DNA of 64,000 nucleotides from Arthrobacter sp. NicSoilC5 (GCF_019977395.1 NZ_AP024660.1:2046001-2110000), one strand, 5' to 3'. Shown: positions 25,950 through 34,444, numbered from the stretch's first letter. Notes: generated from the sequence alone by a model not told the origin. A program made the numbers and translations.

Positions 25950-25973
25950 GGCCCCCGGCCGAAGCCGGGGGCC
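25950..25973 (+). terminator. Hairpin terminator after nnrD
   Basis: GGCCCCCGGC and GCCGGGGGCC form a perfect 10-bp stem with a CGAA loop, 23 bp after the nnrD stop. It lacks a long T-run but stands between convergent genes and could serve both strands. Confidence 0.7.
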
Positions 25974-26097
25974 ACCGTGGCGGGAGGTTAAGGCCTACGC
26001 TGCCGGTGCGCTGTCTGGCGCTGTGGCGTGCACAGAATGGCGATTCGCCCCAAAAAGGCAGTCAACAGATGTGCCCGCCTCCCGGTCCTGTGTGGAA

Positions 26098-26520
26098 CTA
26101 AGCGGCGATTTCCTGCTTTGCCCCCTTCGTTTCGATCTCGATCCTGCGCGGCTTGGCCTTTTCGGCGACCGGGATGCGCAGCGTCAGGACACCTGCGTCG
26201 TAGCTGGCCTTGACATGTTCGGTGTCCAGGGTGTCGCCAAGGATCAGCTGGCGGCTGAAGACGCCGCGCGGCCGTTCAGAGGCGACCAGCTCGATGTCCT
26301 TGCCCGCCGGGTCCGGGCGTTCGGCCCGCACCGTCAGGACATTCCGTTCAACATCCAGGTCCACCGAGTCCACCGAAACACCGGGCAAATCGAAGGCCAC
26401 GACGAATTCCTGGTCCTCGCGCCATGCATCCATCGGCATCGCCGCCGGGCGTGCAGCCGTGCCGAGGACCTGCTGGGCCAGCCTGTCCAGCTCGCGGAAC
26501 GGATCGGTTCGCATCAACAT
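26098..26520 (-). CDS. Hsp20 / alpha-crystallin small heat shock protein
   Basis: A 140-residue ATP-independent holdase chaperone. The N-terminus is short ([20 protein letters not shown], the usual actinobacterial Hsp20 opening); the alpha-crystallin domain spans about residues 32-130 with [22 protein letters not shown] and the late [25 protein letters not shown] motif (GVL in the A-x-x-x-n-GVL-T signature). GAGGAGG lies just before the ATG. An inverted repeat upstream is a candidate heat-shock operator. Confidence 0.92.
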   Translation of the reverse strand: MLMRTDPFRELDRLAQQVLGTAARPAAMPMDAWREDQEFVVAFDLPGVSVDSVDLDVERNVLTVRAERPDPAGKDIELVASERPRGVFSRQLILGDTLDTEHVKASYDAGVLTLRIPVAEKAKPRRIEIETKGAKQEIAA

Positions 26521-26560
26521 GGCTTCCCTCCTCGTAAGAGATGGTCCAACACAGTTTCCG

Positions 26561-26586
26561 TATCAGCCGATCTGTAGTGGCTGATA
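26561..26586. promoter_or_regulatory. Inverted repeat upstream of hsp20
   Basis: TATCAGCC and GGCTGATA form perfect 8-bp arms with a 10-bp spacer, centred about 53 bp upstream of the hsp20 ATG in an otherwise AT-rich stretch. It does not match CIRCE or the HAIR box of HspR, so a different repressor would be involved. Confidence 0.5.
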
Positions 26587-26673
26587 TAGATTTTTTAACA
26601 CTGGAGGAGTAAGTCTGCAAGAGTTTGCGGCAGCGGATTCCGGTGGTTTTCCGGCCCTTGCCCAGGCACGGAA

Positions 26674-26718
26674 AAGGGGCCTTCCACCTGCGCATACGCA
26701 GCCGGCGGAAGCCCCCTT
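26674..26718 (-). terminator. Hairpin terminator of the proline-rich gene
   Basis: Read on the minus strand, a stem made of CCCC, CTTCC and CTGCG segments paired across a 4-nt loop, with two small internal loops, ends in CCCCTTTT. It begins 13 bp after the stop of the 65-aa gene and faces away from hsp20. Confidence 0.6.
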
Positions 26719-26731
26719 CCAAGGTTTGCGG

Positions 26732-26929
26732 TCAGTCCCTGGTGGGGTCCGGACGGAGCGGAGCGGGGCCCGGGTCCGGGACGGGCAGCGGCCCCGGTGA
26801 CGGTGGTGCGGGGAACGGGTTCGGGGACGGCGGGCCGGGCGGGCGCGGCTGGGTGGGGTCCGGGGACGTGGGCTCCGGGCCAGGTTCGGGCGGAAACGGC
26901 TCTGGTTCGTGCACTGGCGGGATGGTCAT
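26732..26929 (-). CDS. Small proline-rich protein (65 aa)
   Basis: A 65-residue protein in which about 45 percent of residues are proline, arranged as PEPxPPxPGPxP-type runs with regular Asp and Glu. It has no signal peptide or membrane segment and should be disordered. GAGGGGAAG sits 5-7 nt before the ATG and a hairpin with T-tail follows the stop, both of which argue that it is a real transcription unit. No function can be assigned. Confidence 0.6.
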   Translation of the reverse strand: MTIPPVHEPEPFPPEPGPEPTSPDPTQPRPPGPPSPNPFPAPPSPGPLPVPDPGPAPLRPDPTRD

Positions 26930-27051
26930 GGAACTTCCCCTCTCACACTGGGCGGATCATACTGGCAAATCACGCATTGGGCGGACCTGCCTTGAACTGA
27001 CCAGACTACGCTTGCCATCCCCCCGCAAACCACCCTCCCCCTCCCCCGGGT

Positions 27052-27109
27052 TGCTCCATCAGTTGTGGGTTCCTAAACACCGGTTTTGGGAGCCATAAGT
27101 GATGGAGCA
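27052..27109. repeat. Imperfect intergenic palindrome (type with TGATGGAGC arms)
   Basis: Outer arms TGCTCCATCA (27052-27061) and TGATGGAGCA (27100-27109) are perfect complements; the inner part (GTGGGTTCCTAAAC against GTTTTGGGAGCCA) pairs imperfectly. It lies in the 215-bp gap between two minus-strand genes and its AAGTGATGG arm resembles the repeat at 50438-50572. Confidence 0.6.
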
Positions 27110-27144
27110 TCACGACGGCGGGTGGTTGCCACCGTGTGCAGCCT

Positions 27145-28779
27145 TCAGTCCGCGGCACCCACCAGCCGCAGCCACGACCCAAGCTCGCCAGGGTCGGCCT
27201 CACCGCAGCGGTAGCCGACGTACCCGTCCGGGCGGACCGCCACCACGCCCCGCCCGGGGTGGCTGGTGAGCCGGTGGACGTGGACCAGTGGCGAACCGGG
27301 ACCCGCAGGGAAAGCGGGCCCGGCACCCAGTGTGCCCGGCGCGGCGTCGCGCTCGAACAACAGGTGGATGCCCGGCACTGCGGTCAGGTCGTGAAGACGG
27401 GCCACCCGTCCGCCCACGGAAGCGGGCCCGTCCGGCAGCCGCTCCCCAGGCCTCGGCCATCCGCCGGCCCCGGGCATACGGTCTCGTGATATCGCACTGC
27501 CGCGGTAGTTCACGAACGGCTGGGCCAGCAACCTGATGCCCTTGGAAGTGAGCCACCGCTGGCGCAGCAGCAGCGGCAGCACCGGCGCGAAGACGGGCAG
27601 GGCGCTCCGGACCAGCCGGGCCACCGGATGCGGCGAGGCTTCGCCGAAGAAGATCACGTGCGTCAGCGCCAGTACGCGCCGGGCCGCCAGCCGCCGCTCC
27701 TGCCCGTAGCTGTCCAGCAGTTCCGGAAGCGGCGTACCCGCGGACGAGGCGAAGCCCAGCTTCCAGCCGAGGTTGAGGGCATCCAGGATGCCGTTGTTCA
27801 TGCCCTGGCCGCCGGCGGGTGAGTGGGCGTGCGCGGAATCACCGGCCAGGAAGACAGGACTGGCGCCGAAGGTGCTGGCAATCCGGTGCTGCAGCGGAAT
27901 CTGCGCCGACCAGCGCACCTCGCTGACCGCAGCACCCAGGCCGGATCCACCCAGTCCCGATTCCCCCACCAGCCGGGCCACCTCCTCTGCGGAAACGGGC
28001 GGACCCAGCTGGCCGAACCGGGCTCCCGGCGCCGGGGCTGCCGGACGGGTTGCCAGCATTCGCCAGGTGGCACCCTCGCCCAGCGCGAACAGGAAGACCA
28101 GCCCGGCGGCGCCGACGGCCACGTGCAGCAACCCCTCGTCGAGGGAGCCATCAAGTTCAAGGTCGGCCATGACCGCTTCCACTCCGTACGGGCCCCCGCG
28201 CCACTGCGCACCGGTCAGGCCCCGGACAGTGCTGGACTGCCCGTCGCAGCCGGCCAGGAACCGGGACACGTGGTGCTCCGCCAGGTTGCGCCCCAGGCCG
28301 CCGGCGGGATGCAGCTCCGCGCGCACCAGGCTTTGCGTGGACGCCAGGGCTGGCTCCCGCTCGAACCCGTGGAACTCCACGCCCCAGTCCACGTGGATCC
28401 CCCGGGCCTGAAGCGCCAGGCAGAGGACGTCCTCGACGTCGGCCTGCCGGACCAGGGTGAGGTGTGGGAAGGCCGTGTCCGGGAGGTCCGCGTGGCCCAG
28501 CCGGGCTTCGACAACGTGCCGGCCCAGGTGGATGCGTGCCTCGGGAGTGGTGTCGGCGCGGTTGAGCAGCTCATCGGTCACCCCCAGCGGGCGCAGGCCC
28601 TCGAGCGCCCTGGCGTGCAGCATCATGGCGCGGGACGGACGCGCCCTGTTCGCGCGCCGGTCCACCACCCGCACTGTTGCGCCGTGGGCGTGGGCCTGGA
28701 GGGCAGTGGTGAGTCCGGCGGGACCAGCGCCCACCACCAGGACGTCGCTGTCCGCCGTCGTACCTTGACCGGGTGGCAT
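27145..28779 (-). CDS. FAD-dependent aromatic monooxygenase (PHBH/MhpA-like)
   Basis: A 544-residue class A flavoprotein hydroxylase. The dinucleotide fold is VLVVGAGPAGLTTAL (about residues 13-27), the FAD/NAD(P)H motif is FLAGCDGQSSTVRG, and the third motif is VFLAGDSAHAHSPAGGQGMNNGILDALNLGWKL. A thioredoxin-like C-terminal domain (from about residue 440) is typical of the phenol hydroxylase / MhpA subgroup. Such enzymes hydroxylate phenolic compounds or polyketides with NAD(P)H and oxygen. It is the downstream gene of a two-gene unit, 12 bp behind an unknown 187-aa protein. Confidence 0.85.
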   Translation of the reverse strand: MPPGQGTTADSDVLVVGAGPAGLTTALQAHAHGATVRVVDRRANRARPSRAMMLHARALEGLRPLGVTDELLNRADTTPEARIHLGRHVVEARLGHADLPDTAFPHLTLVRQADVEDVLCLALQARGIHVDWGVEFHGFEREPALASTQSLVRAELHPAGGLGRNLAEHHVSRFLAGCDGQSSTVRGLTGAQWRGGPYGVEAVMADLELDGSLDEGLLHVAVGAAGLVFLFALGEGATWRMLATRPAAPAPGARFGQLGPPVSAEEVARLVGESGLGGSGLGAAVSEVRWSAQIPLQHRIASTFGASPVFLAGDSAHAHSPAGGQGMNNGILDALNLGWKLGFASSAGTPLPELLDSYGQERRLAARRVLALTHVIFFGEASPHPVARLVRSALPVFAPVLPLLLRQRWLTSKGIRLLAQPFVNYRGSAISRDRMPGAGGWPRPGERLPDGPASVGGRVARLHDLTAVPGIHLLFERDAAPGTLGAGPAFPAGPGSPLVHVHRLTSHPGRGVVAVRPDGYVGYRCGEADPGELGSWLRLVGAAD

Positions 28780-28791
28780 GGGCGGCGGATG

Positions 28792-29355
28792 TTAGTTGGG
28801 GTTGAGGAGCCGCCACCAGGCGTGGTCCGCCTGGGCAGCGGCCGGCATCGCGGCGGGATTGGCGAGCACCTCGTCGCGGCGCAGTCCGGGAAGCACCTTG
28901 TAGCTGATGGACCCGGGGACGCTGACCAGTTCCAGGACGCGCCACAGGGCTGCGGCGTACTTGCGGGCGCGTTCGGGACCGTCCCATTCATACAGCCCGC
29001 GGTAGGCGCCGAAGGTGTCGTGGGCGCACCAAAGCTTGGAGACAAACCCCGGGAACCCCACAAAGAGCGGGGTGTTCAGCAGGCTCTCCGCCTCGAACAG
29101 GCGGTGCGCCCTGCCGCGGACCAGCCGGAGGGTGAAGGCCACCACCAGGACGCAGGGCTCGGCGGGCCGGCGGTCGACGGCGGTCTCCCGGTAGACCCGC
29201 GCGGTGCTTCCGTCGGCGAACCGCAGCATCCTGCCAACATTGTGTTTCGGAAGATGGACCTGCCGGCGGACCAGCATGGCACAGGACGCCGCCACGCAGC
29301 GGGCCACCGCCAGCCATGCCTGGGCCCGGGGAGCGGGTCCGGATTCCACGGTCAT
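28792..29355 (-). CDS. Hypothetical protein paired with the FAD monooxygenase
   Basis: A 187-residue protein I cannot place in a family. A central block (FVGFPGFVSKLWCAHDTFGAYRGLYEWDGPERARKYAAALWRVL) looks like a dimeric alpha/beta-barrel or YdhR-like fold in which a compact hydrophobic strand precedes an amphipathic helix, but this is only an impression. AGGAGG lies 5 nt before the ATG. The 12-bp gap to the monooxygenase indicates co-transcription, so a role in handling the same substrate or product is plausible. Confidence 0.7.
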   Translation of the reverse strand: MTVESGPAPRAQAWLAVARCVAASCAMLVRRQVHLPKHNVGRMLRFADGSTARVYRETAVDRRPAEPCVLVVAFTLRLVRGRAHRLFEAESLLNTPLFVGFPGFVSKLWCAHDTFGAYRGLYEWDGPERARKYAAALWRVLELVSVPGSISYKVLPGLRRDEVLANPAAMPAAAQADHAWWRLLNPN

Positions 29356-29490
29356 GGTGCCTCCTGTCCTCGCAACGCCCTTCCAGCCTGCCGGGCCGCG
29401 GGGCAGGCACCCAGAGTCTTTCGCCCCTTTCGGCTCCCCCGGTAGCGAACGCCCTGCGGGGTTGCCGGAGGGGGTCTATATATTGAATCC

Positions 29491-31707
29491 ATGACCTCCA
29501 CTTCCCTGCAGGATTCCACCGGTACTGCGATCCCGGCGCCCCCGGTTGCCAAGAAGATCCCCACCGAGCGCACCCACCACGGGGAGACGTTCGTGGACAA
29601 CTACGAGTGGCTGCGGGACAAGGAGTCGCCGGAGGTAGTGGAGCATCTCCGGGCCGAAAACGCCTACCAGGAAGCCGTCACGGCGCACCAGGAACCGCTC
29701 CGCGAGGCCATCTTCCAGGAGATCAAGGGCCGCACCCAGGAAACCGACCTGTCCGTCCCGCACCGCAAGGACGGCTGGTGGTACTTCAGCCGTTCCGCGG
29801 AGGGCAAGGAGTACGGCATCCACTGCCGGGTGAAGGCGCAGGACACCGGAGGCAAAGTGGCCGACTGGACTCCGCCGGCAGTGGAGGCAGGGGTAGGGAT
29901 TCCCGGCGAAGAGATCCTCCTCGATGGCAACGTGGAGGCCGAGGGCAAGCCGTTCTTCTCCGTGGGCGGTACCGCCGTCACCATTGACGGCAACCTGTAC
30001 GCCTACGCGGTGGACAACTCCGGCGATGAGCGGTTCACCTTACGGATCAAGGACCTCCGCACCGGCGAACTGCTGCCGGATGTCATCGAGAACATCTTCT
30101 ACGGGGTTGCCTTCTCCCCGGACGGCACCCGCCTGTTCTACACCGTGGTGGACGAGTCCTGGCGCCCCTACCAGGTGAAGGCGCACGTCCTGGGCACCCC
30201 GGTGTCCGACGACGTGGTGGTGTACCAGGAGGACGACGCCGCCATGTGGCTGGGCTTCGAGCTGTCCGCGGACCGCCGCTACCTGGTGCTGGGCATCGGC
30301 TGCTCGGAGTACAGCGAAACCCGGCTGCTGCGTTTCGACGATCCCACTGCCGCCGTCACCACTGTCATTTCGCGCAACGAACGCGTCCTGTACGAGGCCG
30401 AGCCCTTCCTGCTCGACGGGCAGGAAAAGATCCTGCTCACGCACAACCGCGGCGCCATCAACTCCATGGTCTCCCTGGCTGACCCCGCCGAGCTGGAAAA
30501 GCCGCTGGCCGAACAGACCTGGCAGACCGTCATCGGGCATTCCGATGACGTCCGCGTCAACGGCGCGGGCGTCACCGCCACGCACCTGATCGTGTCTATC
30601 CGCAAGGACACCATCGAACGCGTCCAGGTGATGGGGCTGCCCGGCCTGGGCACCCCCGCCCAGCAGGCACCGGTGGAACCGGCCTTCGACGAGGAGCTCT
30701 ACACTGCGGGCGTCGGCGGCTCGGACTACGAAGCCCCCGTGATCCGGCTGGGCTACACGTCCTACTTCACGCCGTCGCGCATCTACGACTTCGTGCTTCC
30801 CACGCCGGAGCAGCCGGCCGGCGAGCTGCTGCTGCGCAAGGAAAGCCCGGTGCTGGGTGGTTACGACGGCAGCGACTACGTGGCCACCCGGGAGTGGGCC
30901 ACTGCCGGCGACGGCACGCGGATCCCGCTGTCGGTGCTGCGGCACAAGTCCGTCAAGCAGGATTCGACGGCGGCGGGCCTGGTGTACGGGTACGGCTCCT
31001 ACGAGATGAGCATGGATCCAGGCTTCGGCATCGCACGGCTGTCGCTGCTGGACCGCGGCGTGGTGTTCGTGATCGCCCACATCCGCGGCGGCGGGGAACT
31101 GGGCCGGCACTGGTACGAGGACGGCAAGAAGCTCACCAAGAAGAACACCTTCACCGACTTCGTGGACGCCACCGACTGGCTGGCAAACTCCGGCTGGGTG
31201 GACCCTGCACGGATCGCGGCGCTGGGCGGCTCGGCCGGCGGCCTGCTGATGGGCGCCATCGCCAACATGGCGCCGGAGAAGTATGCGGCGATCGTGGCGC
31301 AGGTGCCGTTCGTGGATCCGCTCACCAGCATCCTGGATCCCGACCTGCCGCTGTCCGCGCTGGAGTGGGAGGAATGGGGCAACCCCATCACGGATCCGCA
31401 GGCCTACGCCTACATGAAGTCCTACTCGCCCTACGAGAACGTGCGGGAGGTGGCCTATCCCAGGATCGCCGCCGTGACGTCCTTCAACGACACCCGCGTC
31501 CTTTACGTCGAGCCGGCCAAATGGGTGCAGGAGCTGCGGAACAAGACCACGGGGTCCCAGCCGGTTGTCATGAAGATCGAGATGGATGGCGGCCACGGCG
31601 GCGCGTCCGGCCGCTATGTGCAGTGGCGTGAGCGGGCCTGGGACTACGCGTTCATCGCCGATGCCCTGGGTGCCACCGAGCTGATTCCCGGGGCCGGCCC
31701 CAGGTAG
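29491..31707 (+). CDS. ptrB: Oligopeptidase B (S9A serine peptidase)
   Basis: A 738-residue cytoplasmic peptidase with an N-terminal seven-bladed beta-propeller (about residues 75-420) and a C-terminal alpha/beta-hydrolase domain. The triad is S581 (GGSAGG), D667 (FNDTRV) and H702 (GGHGG). Oligopeptidase B cleaves peptides below about 30 residues after Arg or Lys. A TATATT at 29479-29484 sits 6 nt before the ATG with no ribosome site between, suggesting a leaderless mRNA. It stands alone between divergent and convergent neighbours. Confidence 0.93.
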   Translation: MTSTSLQDSTGTAIPAPPVAKKIPTERTHHGETFVDNYEWLRDKESPEVVEHLRAENAYQEAVTAHQEPLREAIFQEIKGRTQETDLSVPHRKDGWWYFSRSAEGKEYGIHCRVKAQDTGGKVADWTPPAVEAGVGIPGEEILLDGNVEAEGKPFFSVGGTAVTIDGNLYAYAVDNSGDERFTLRIKDLRTGELLPDVIENIFYGVAFSPDGTRLFYTVVDESWRPYQVKAHVLGTPVSDDVVVYQEDDAAMWLGFELSADRRYLVLGIGCSEYSETRLLRFDDPTAAVTTVISRNERVLYEAEPFLLDGQEKILLTHNRGAINSMVSLADPAELEKPLAEQTWQTVIGHSDDVRVNGAGVTATHLIVSIRKDTIERVQVMGLPGLGTPAQQAPVEPAFDEELYTAGVGGSDYEAPVIRLGYTSYFTPSRIYDFVLPTPEQPAGELLLRKESPVLGGYDGSDYVATREWATAGDGTRIPLSVLRHKSVKQDSTAAGLVYGYGSYEMSMDPGFGIARLSLLDRGVVFVIAHIRGGGELGRHWYEDGKKLTKKNTFTDFVDATDWLANSGWVDPARIAALGGSAGGLLMGAIANMAPEKYAAIVAQVPFVDPLTSILDPDLPLSALEWEEWGNPITDPQAYAYMKSYSPYENVREVAYPRIAAVTSFNDTRVLYVEPAKWVQELRNKTTGSQPVVMKIEMDGGHGGASGRYVQWRERAWDYAFIADALGATELIPGAGPR

Positions 31708-31768
31708 GCCCGGGCTGAGCCAGGCGGAGGCTTCCGGCCGCCGTCGAACGCTGGCCGCTGCCGGGTGA

Positions 31769-32221
31769 TCAGGGCTGCGGGTGTTCGGCCATCCATTCCG
31801 CCAGGGTTTCGAGGTTGGCCCGGACAGTCCGGCCCTGGGCCCTCTCCACCAGCGGGTCGGCCAGCTTGCCGAAGATGCCCCCGAGGCCGGACGCGGCATC
31901 GATCCGCTGGGTGACGCGCGTCCCGCCGTCGGCAGGCTCCAGGGTGAACGTCACCGTGAAGTCCAGCTTCCCTTCCACCGATTTGGACACCATGCGCCGG
32001 GGCGGATCAAACTCCTTGACCTCAACGGTCCAGTCGAAGTGCCGTCCCATGACTTTGCTGGTTCCCCGGCCGTGGGTGCCCACTCCCACGGGCCCTTCGC
32101 CGACCCGTTCCGACGAGGTCACCGAGGAATCGTAGACAGCGACATTGTCGAAGTTCGACAGGAAATCGAAGACCTCCTGCGGTGGCCGGGCAATGACGAC
32201 CCTTTCTTCTACAACAGGCAC
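31769..32221 (-). CDS. SRPBCC (START-like) family protein
   Basis: A 150-residue helix-grip-fold protein of the polyketide cyclase / dehydrase type: ARPPQEVFDFLSNFDNVAVYD at the start, then the beta-sheet and the long C-terminal helix (LADPLVERAQGRTVRANLETLAEWM). These bind lipids or hydrophobic ligands; the individual role is unknown. The GTG at 32221 is supported by AAGGAG 7 nt upstream. It converges with oligopeptidase B. Confidence 0.82.
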   Translation of the reverse strand: MPVVEERVVIARPPQEVFDFLSNFDNVAVYDSSVTSSERVGEGPVGVGTHGRGTSKVMGRHFDWTVEVKEFDPPRRMVSKSVEGKLDFTVTFTLEPADGGTRVTQRIDAASGLGGIFGKLADPLVERAQGRTVRANLETLAEWMAEHPQP

Positions 32222-32364
32222 AGCATTCTCCTTTGAGGGCACCTGATGCCGGCCGGGCGTGGCCGGCAGGGACAGCATGGCCCTGGACGCGGCCGGTGTC
32301 AATGCCGCCATCCCGTGGTGCAGGCGGCCGGGCCCGGGGTTCGGACACGTAGCTGCCAAAACAA

Positions 32365-32380
32365 CGTAATCATGCTTACG
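32365..32380 (+). promoter_or_regulatory. Candidate stress-promoter element upstream of DUF2945 gene
   Basis: CGTAATCATGCTTACG contains the ATGCTTA core shared with the regions upstream of four other small or envelope genes in this window (36215, 48365, 53310, 62914). It lies 84 bp before the ATG at 32465. Confidence 0.45.
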
Positions 32381-32464
32381 ATTGGCTCCGGGGACGCCCG
32401 CCGGGGCGGCAGCCGGGCCGCAGAGCGGCACAGACCCACCGCATCACCCAGCCAAGGAGTGCAG

Positions 32465-32671
32465 ATGTCGCTGAGCAAGGGAACGCATGTGGAGTGGAAC
32501 ACTTCACAGGGCAAGACGCACGGCAGGATTGTCGAAAAGAAAACCAGCGACTTCGAGCTCGACGGCAACACGCACCGCGCCAGCGAGGATGAGCCGCAGT
32601 ACGTGGTCGAATCGGACAAGACGGGCGCCCGGGCAGCGCACAAGGCATCTGCGCTGACCGAGAAGAAGTAG
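32465..32671 (+). CDS. DUF2945 (hypervirulence-associated) small protein
   Basis: A 68-residue basic-acidic protein made largely of a small barrel: KGTHVEWNTSQGKTHGRIVEKKT..., then EDEPQYVVESDKTGARAAHK. This matches DUF2945, which resembles a Tudor/KOW-like fold and is common in soil bacteria. AAGGAG lies 6 nt before the ATG. It is followed 4 bp later by the sulfide:quinone oxidoreductase gene, so both are probably on one transcript. Function unknown; a stress role is suggested by its family distribution and the shared upstream element. Confidence 0.82.
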   Translation: MSLSKGTHVEWNTSQGKTHGRIVEKKTSDFELDGNTHRASEDEPQYVVESDKTGARAAHKASALTEKK

Positions 32672-32675
32672 TCCC

Positions 32676-33872
32676 GTGGCTGCCCAGCACGAGGTAGTGA
32701 TCATCGGCGGCGGCAATGCCGGCATCTCCCTGGCGGCGCGGCTGCAGCGCTACGGCGTCAAGGACGTGGCCGTGATCGAACCCCGGGACCACCACCTCTA
32801 CCAGCCACTCTTCTCGCACATTGCCGGCGGCCGGGCGCAGGCCCAGGAGGCCATCCGGCCGCAGCAATCCGTCATCCCCCAGGGCGTCACCTGGATCCGG
32901 GATGCCGCCGTCGGGGTGGACGCGATGGCCAACACCGTCAGCCTGGAATCAGGGGCCCGGGTGGCTTACGGGCAACTGGTGGTGTGCCCGGGACTGCAGT
33001 ATGACTGGGACGCGGTGCCGGGGCTGGCCGAGGCCGTGCATTCGCCGCACGGCGCATCCCATTACGAGTTCGACCTTGCTCCCAAGGCTTGGACGCTGCT
33101 CAGCGCCATGACCTCCGGGACAGCTGTCTTCACCATGCCGGCGGGGCCCATCAAATGCGGCGGCGCCGCCCAGAAACCCATGTACCTGGCCTGCGACTAC
33201 TGGCGGGAACAGGGGGTCCTGGACAAGATCAGGGTGGTGATGGTGCAGCCCTACCCCACCGTGTTCGGGGTACCGGAGGTGGACCGGGAACTGGACCGCA
33301 AGATCGCCGAGTACGGGATCGAGCTGCGGACCAACAGTGAGCTGGTGGCGGTAAGCCCGGCCGGCCGGCGCGCCACCATCCGGGACCACGCCGCGCACAC
33401 CACGGAGGACCTGACGTACGACGTCCTCAACGCCGTCCCGCCGCAGTCGGCCCCGGACTGGCTCAAGGCCACGGACCTGCCGGCTCCCGGGGACGCGGGC
33501 GGCTTCGTGGAGGTGGACCGGCAGACGCTGCGGCATCTCCGGTACCCCAACGTATGGTCCCTGGGCGACGCCGCGGGTACCACCAATTCCAAGTCCGGCG
33601 GGGCGCTGCGCAAGCAGACCAAGGTGCTGGCGAAGAACCTGGTGGCGGCCCGCAAGGGCAAACCGCTGCGTGCCAGGTACAACGGCTACTCGGTGTGCCC
33701 GTTCACCGTGTCACGGGACACCGTGGTGTTCGCCGAATTCGATGACCGCTACCGGCCCATGCCCACCATCCCGCGGGTACCCACCTGGAACGAAAGCAAG
33801 CTGTCCTGGGTGGTGGACCGGGACCTGTTCCCCAAGATCTACTGGAACCTGATCCTCAAGGGCCGGGCGTAG
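32676..33872 (+). CDS. Sulfide:quinone oxidoreductase, type II-like
   Basis: A 398-residue FAD enzyme with the dinucleotide motif VVIIGGGNAGISLAARL. It oxidises sulfide and passes electrons to membrane quinone. The redox cysteines of the mitochondrial/type II group are in place: C161 in GPIKCGGAAQKPMYL and C341 in YSVCPFTVS; an additional cysteine is C104 (VVCPG). The final ~40 residues form the amphipathic membrane-attachment region. The start is a GTG 4 bp after the DUF2945 stop. Type II enzymes usually deliver persulfide to a small thiol acceptor; no persulfide dioxygenase or rhodanese is adjacent. Confidence 0.85.
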   Translation: MAAQHEVVIIGGGNAGISLAARLQRYGVKDVAVIEPRDHHLYQPLFSHIAGGRAQAQEAIRPQQSVIPQGVTWIRDAAVGVDAMANTVSLESGARVAYGQLVVCPGLQYDWDAVPGLAEAVHSPHGASHYEFDLAPKAWTLLSAMTSGTAVFTMPAGPIKCGGAAQKPMYLACDYWREQGVLDKIRVVMVQPYPTVFGVPEVDRELDRKIAEYGIELRTNSELVAVSPAGRRATIRDHAAHTTEDLTYDVLNAVPPQSAPDWLKATDLPAPGDAGGFVEVDRQTLRHLRYPNVWSLGDAAGTTNSKSGGALRKQTKVLAKNLVAARKGKPLRARYNGYSVCPFTVSRDTVVFAEFDDRYRPMPTIPRVPTWNESKLSWVVDRDLFPKIYWNLILKGRA

Positions 33873-33875
33873 GGG

Positions 33876-34436
33876 CTAGCTGCGTGAACCGATCCGCCAC
33901 TCATCGGCAAGGATGGCGTAGACCAGTTCGGTGGCCCACTGTCCCTTGTAGTGCCATTTGTCGATGTGCCGCGCCTCCAGCCGCATGCCCAGCCGGTCGC
34001 ACAGCGACGCGGACGCGCCGTTGAGCTCGTCGAGCCGGGCCTCGATCCGGTGCAGGCCCAGTTCCTCGAAGCCCAGCCGCAGCAGCGCATTGGCCGCCTC
34101 GGTGCCGTAGCCCCTGCCGCGGGCCGCGGGCGCCAGCGTCCATCCCACTTCGGCCTGCCCCCGGCCCGGGAGCCATTTGAGCACCACCTCGCCCAGCAGG
34201 CCCGGCGCGTCAGCTGCCTCGATGGCTAGCGCAACCCAGTCGCCTTCCTTTTCGAAGACAAAGTTGGCGTACCGGCCCACCCGCTCCATGGATTGGGTGA
34301 ACGTCTTGGCGGGGCCGGGGAGGAACCGGGCGGTCTCCGGCAGCGAGTGGTAGGCGTGGAAGGCGTCCAGGTCGCCGCCATCGAACCGGCGCAGGACAAG
34401 GCGCCCGGTGCGGATGGGCAGGTGGATCTCCGGCAT
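33876..34436 (-). CDS. GNAT N-acetyltransferase, RimJ/RimL-like
   Basis: A 186-residue acetyltransferase. It opens with the family strand IRTGRLVLRRFDGGDLDAFHAYHS and has the acetyl-CoA loop region around VGWTLAPAARGRGYGTEAANALLRLGFEELGLHRIEA (R/Q-x-x-G-x-G/A as RGRGYG). Substrates in this subfamily are ribosomal protein N-termini, aminoglycosides or small amines. It converges with the sulfide:quinone oxidoreductase, with stops 3 bp apart, and lies 8 bp downstream of ackA's stop in the same orientation as ackA, so read-through is likely. Confidence 0.85.
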   Translation of the reverse strand: MPEIHLPIRTGRLVLRRFDGGDLDAFHAYHSLPETARFLPGPAKTFTQSMERVGRYANFVFEKEGDWVALAIEAADAPGLLGEVVLKWLPGRGQAEVGWTLAPAARGRGYGTEAANALLRLGFEELGLHRIEARLDELNGASASLCDRLGMRLEARHIDKWHYKGQWATELVYAILADEWRIGSRS

Positions 34437-34444
34437 GGTGGCGG

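Noticed and set aside
26098..26722. Alternative frame over the hsp20 start with long N-terminus
   Set aside because: The upstream frame is Arg/Lys/Ser-rich nonsense; GAGGAGG and the Hsp20 opening fix the start at 26520.
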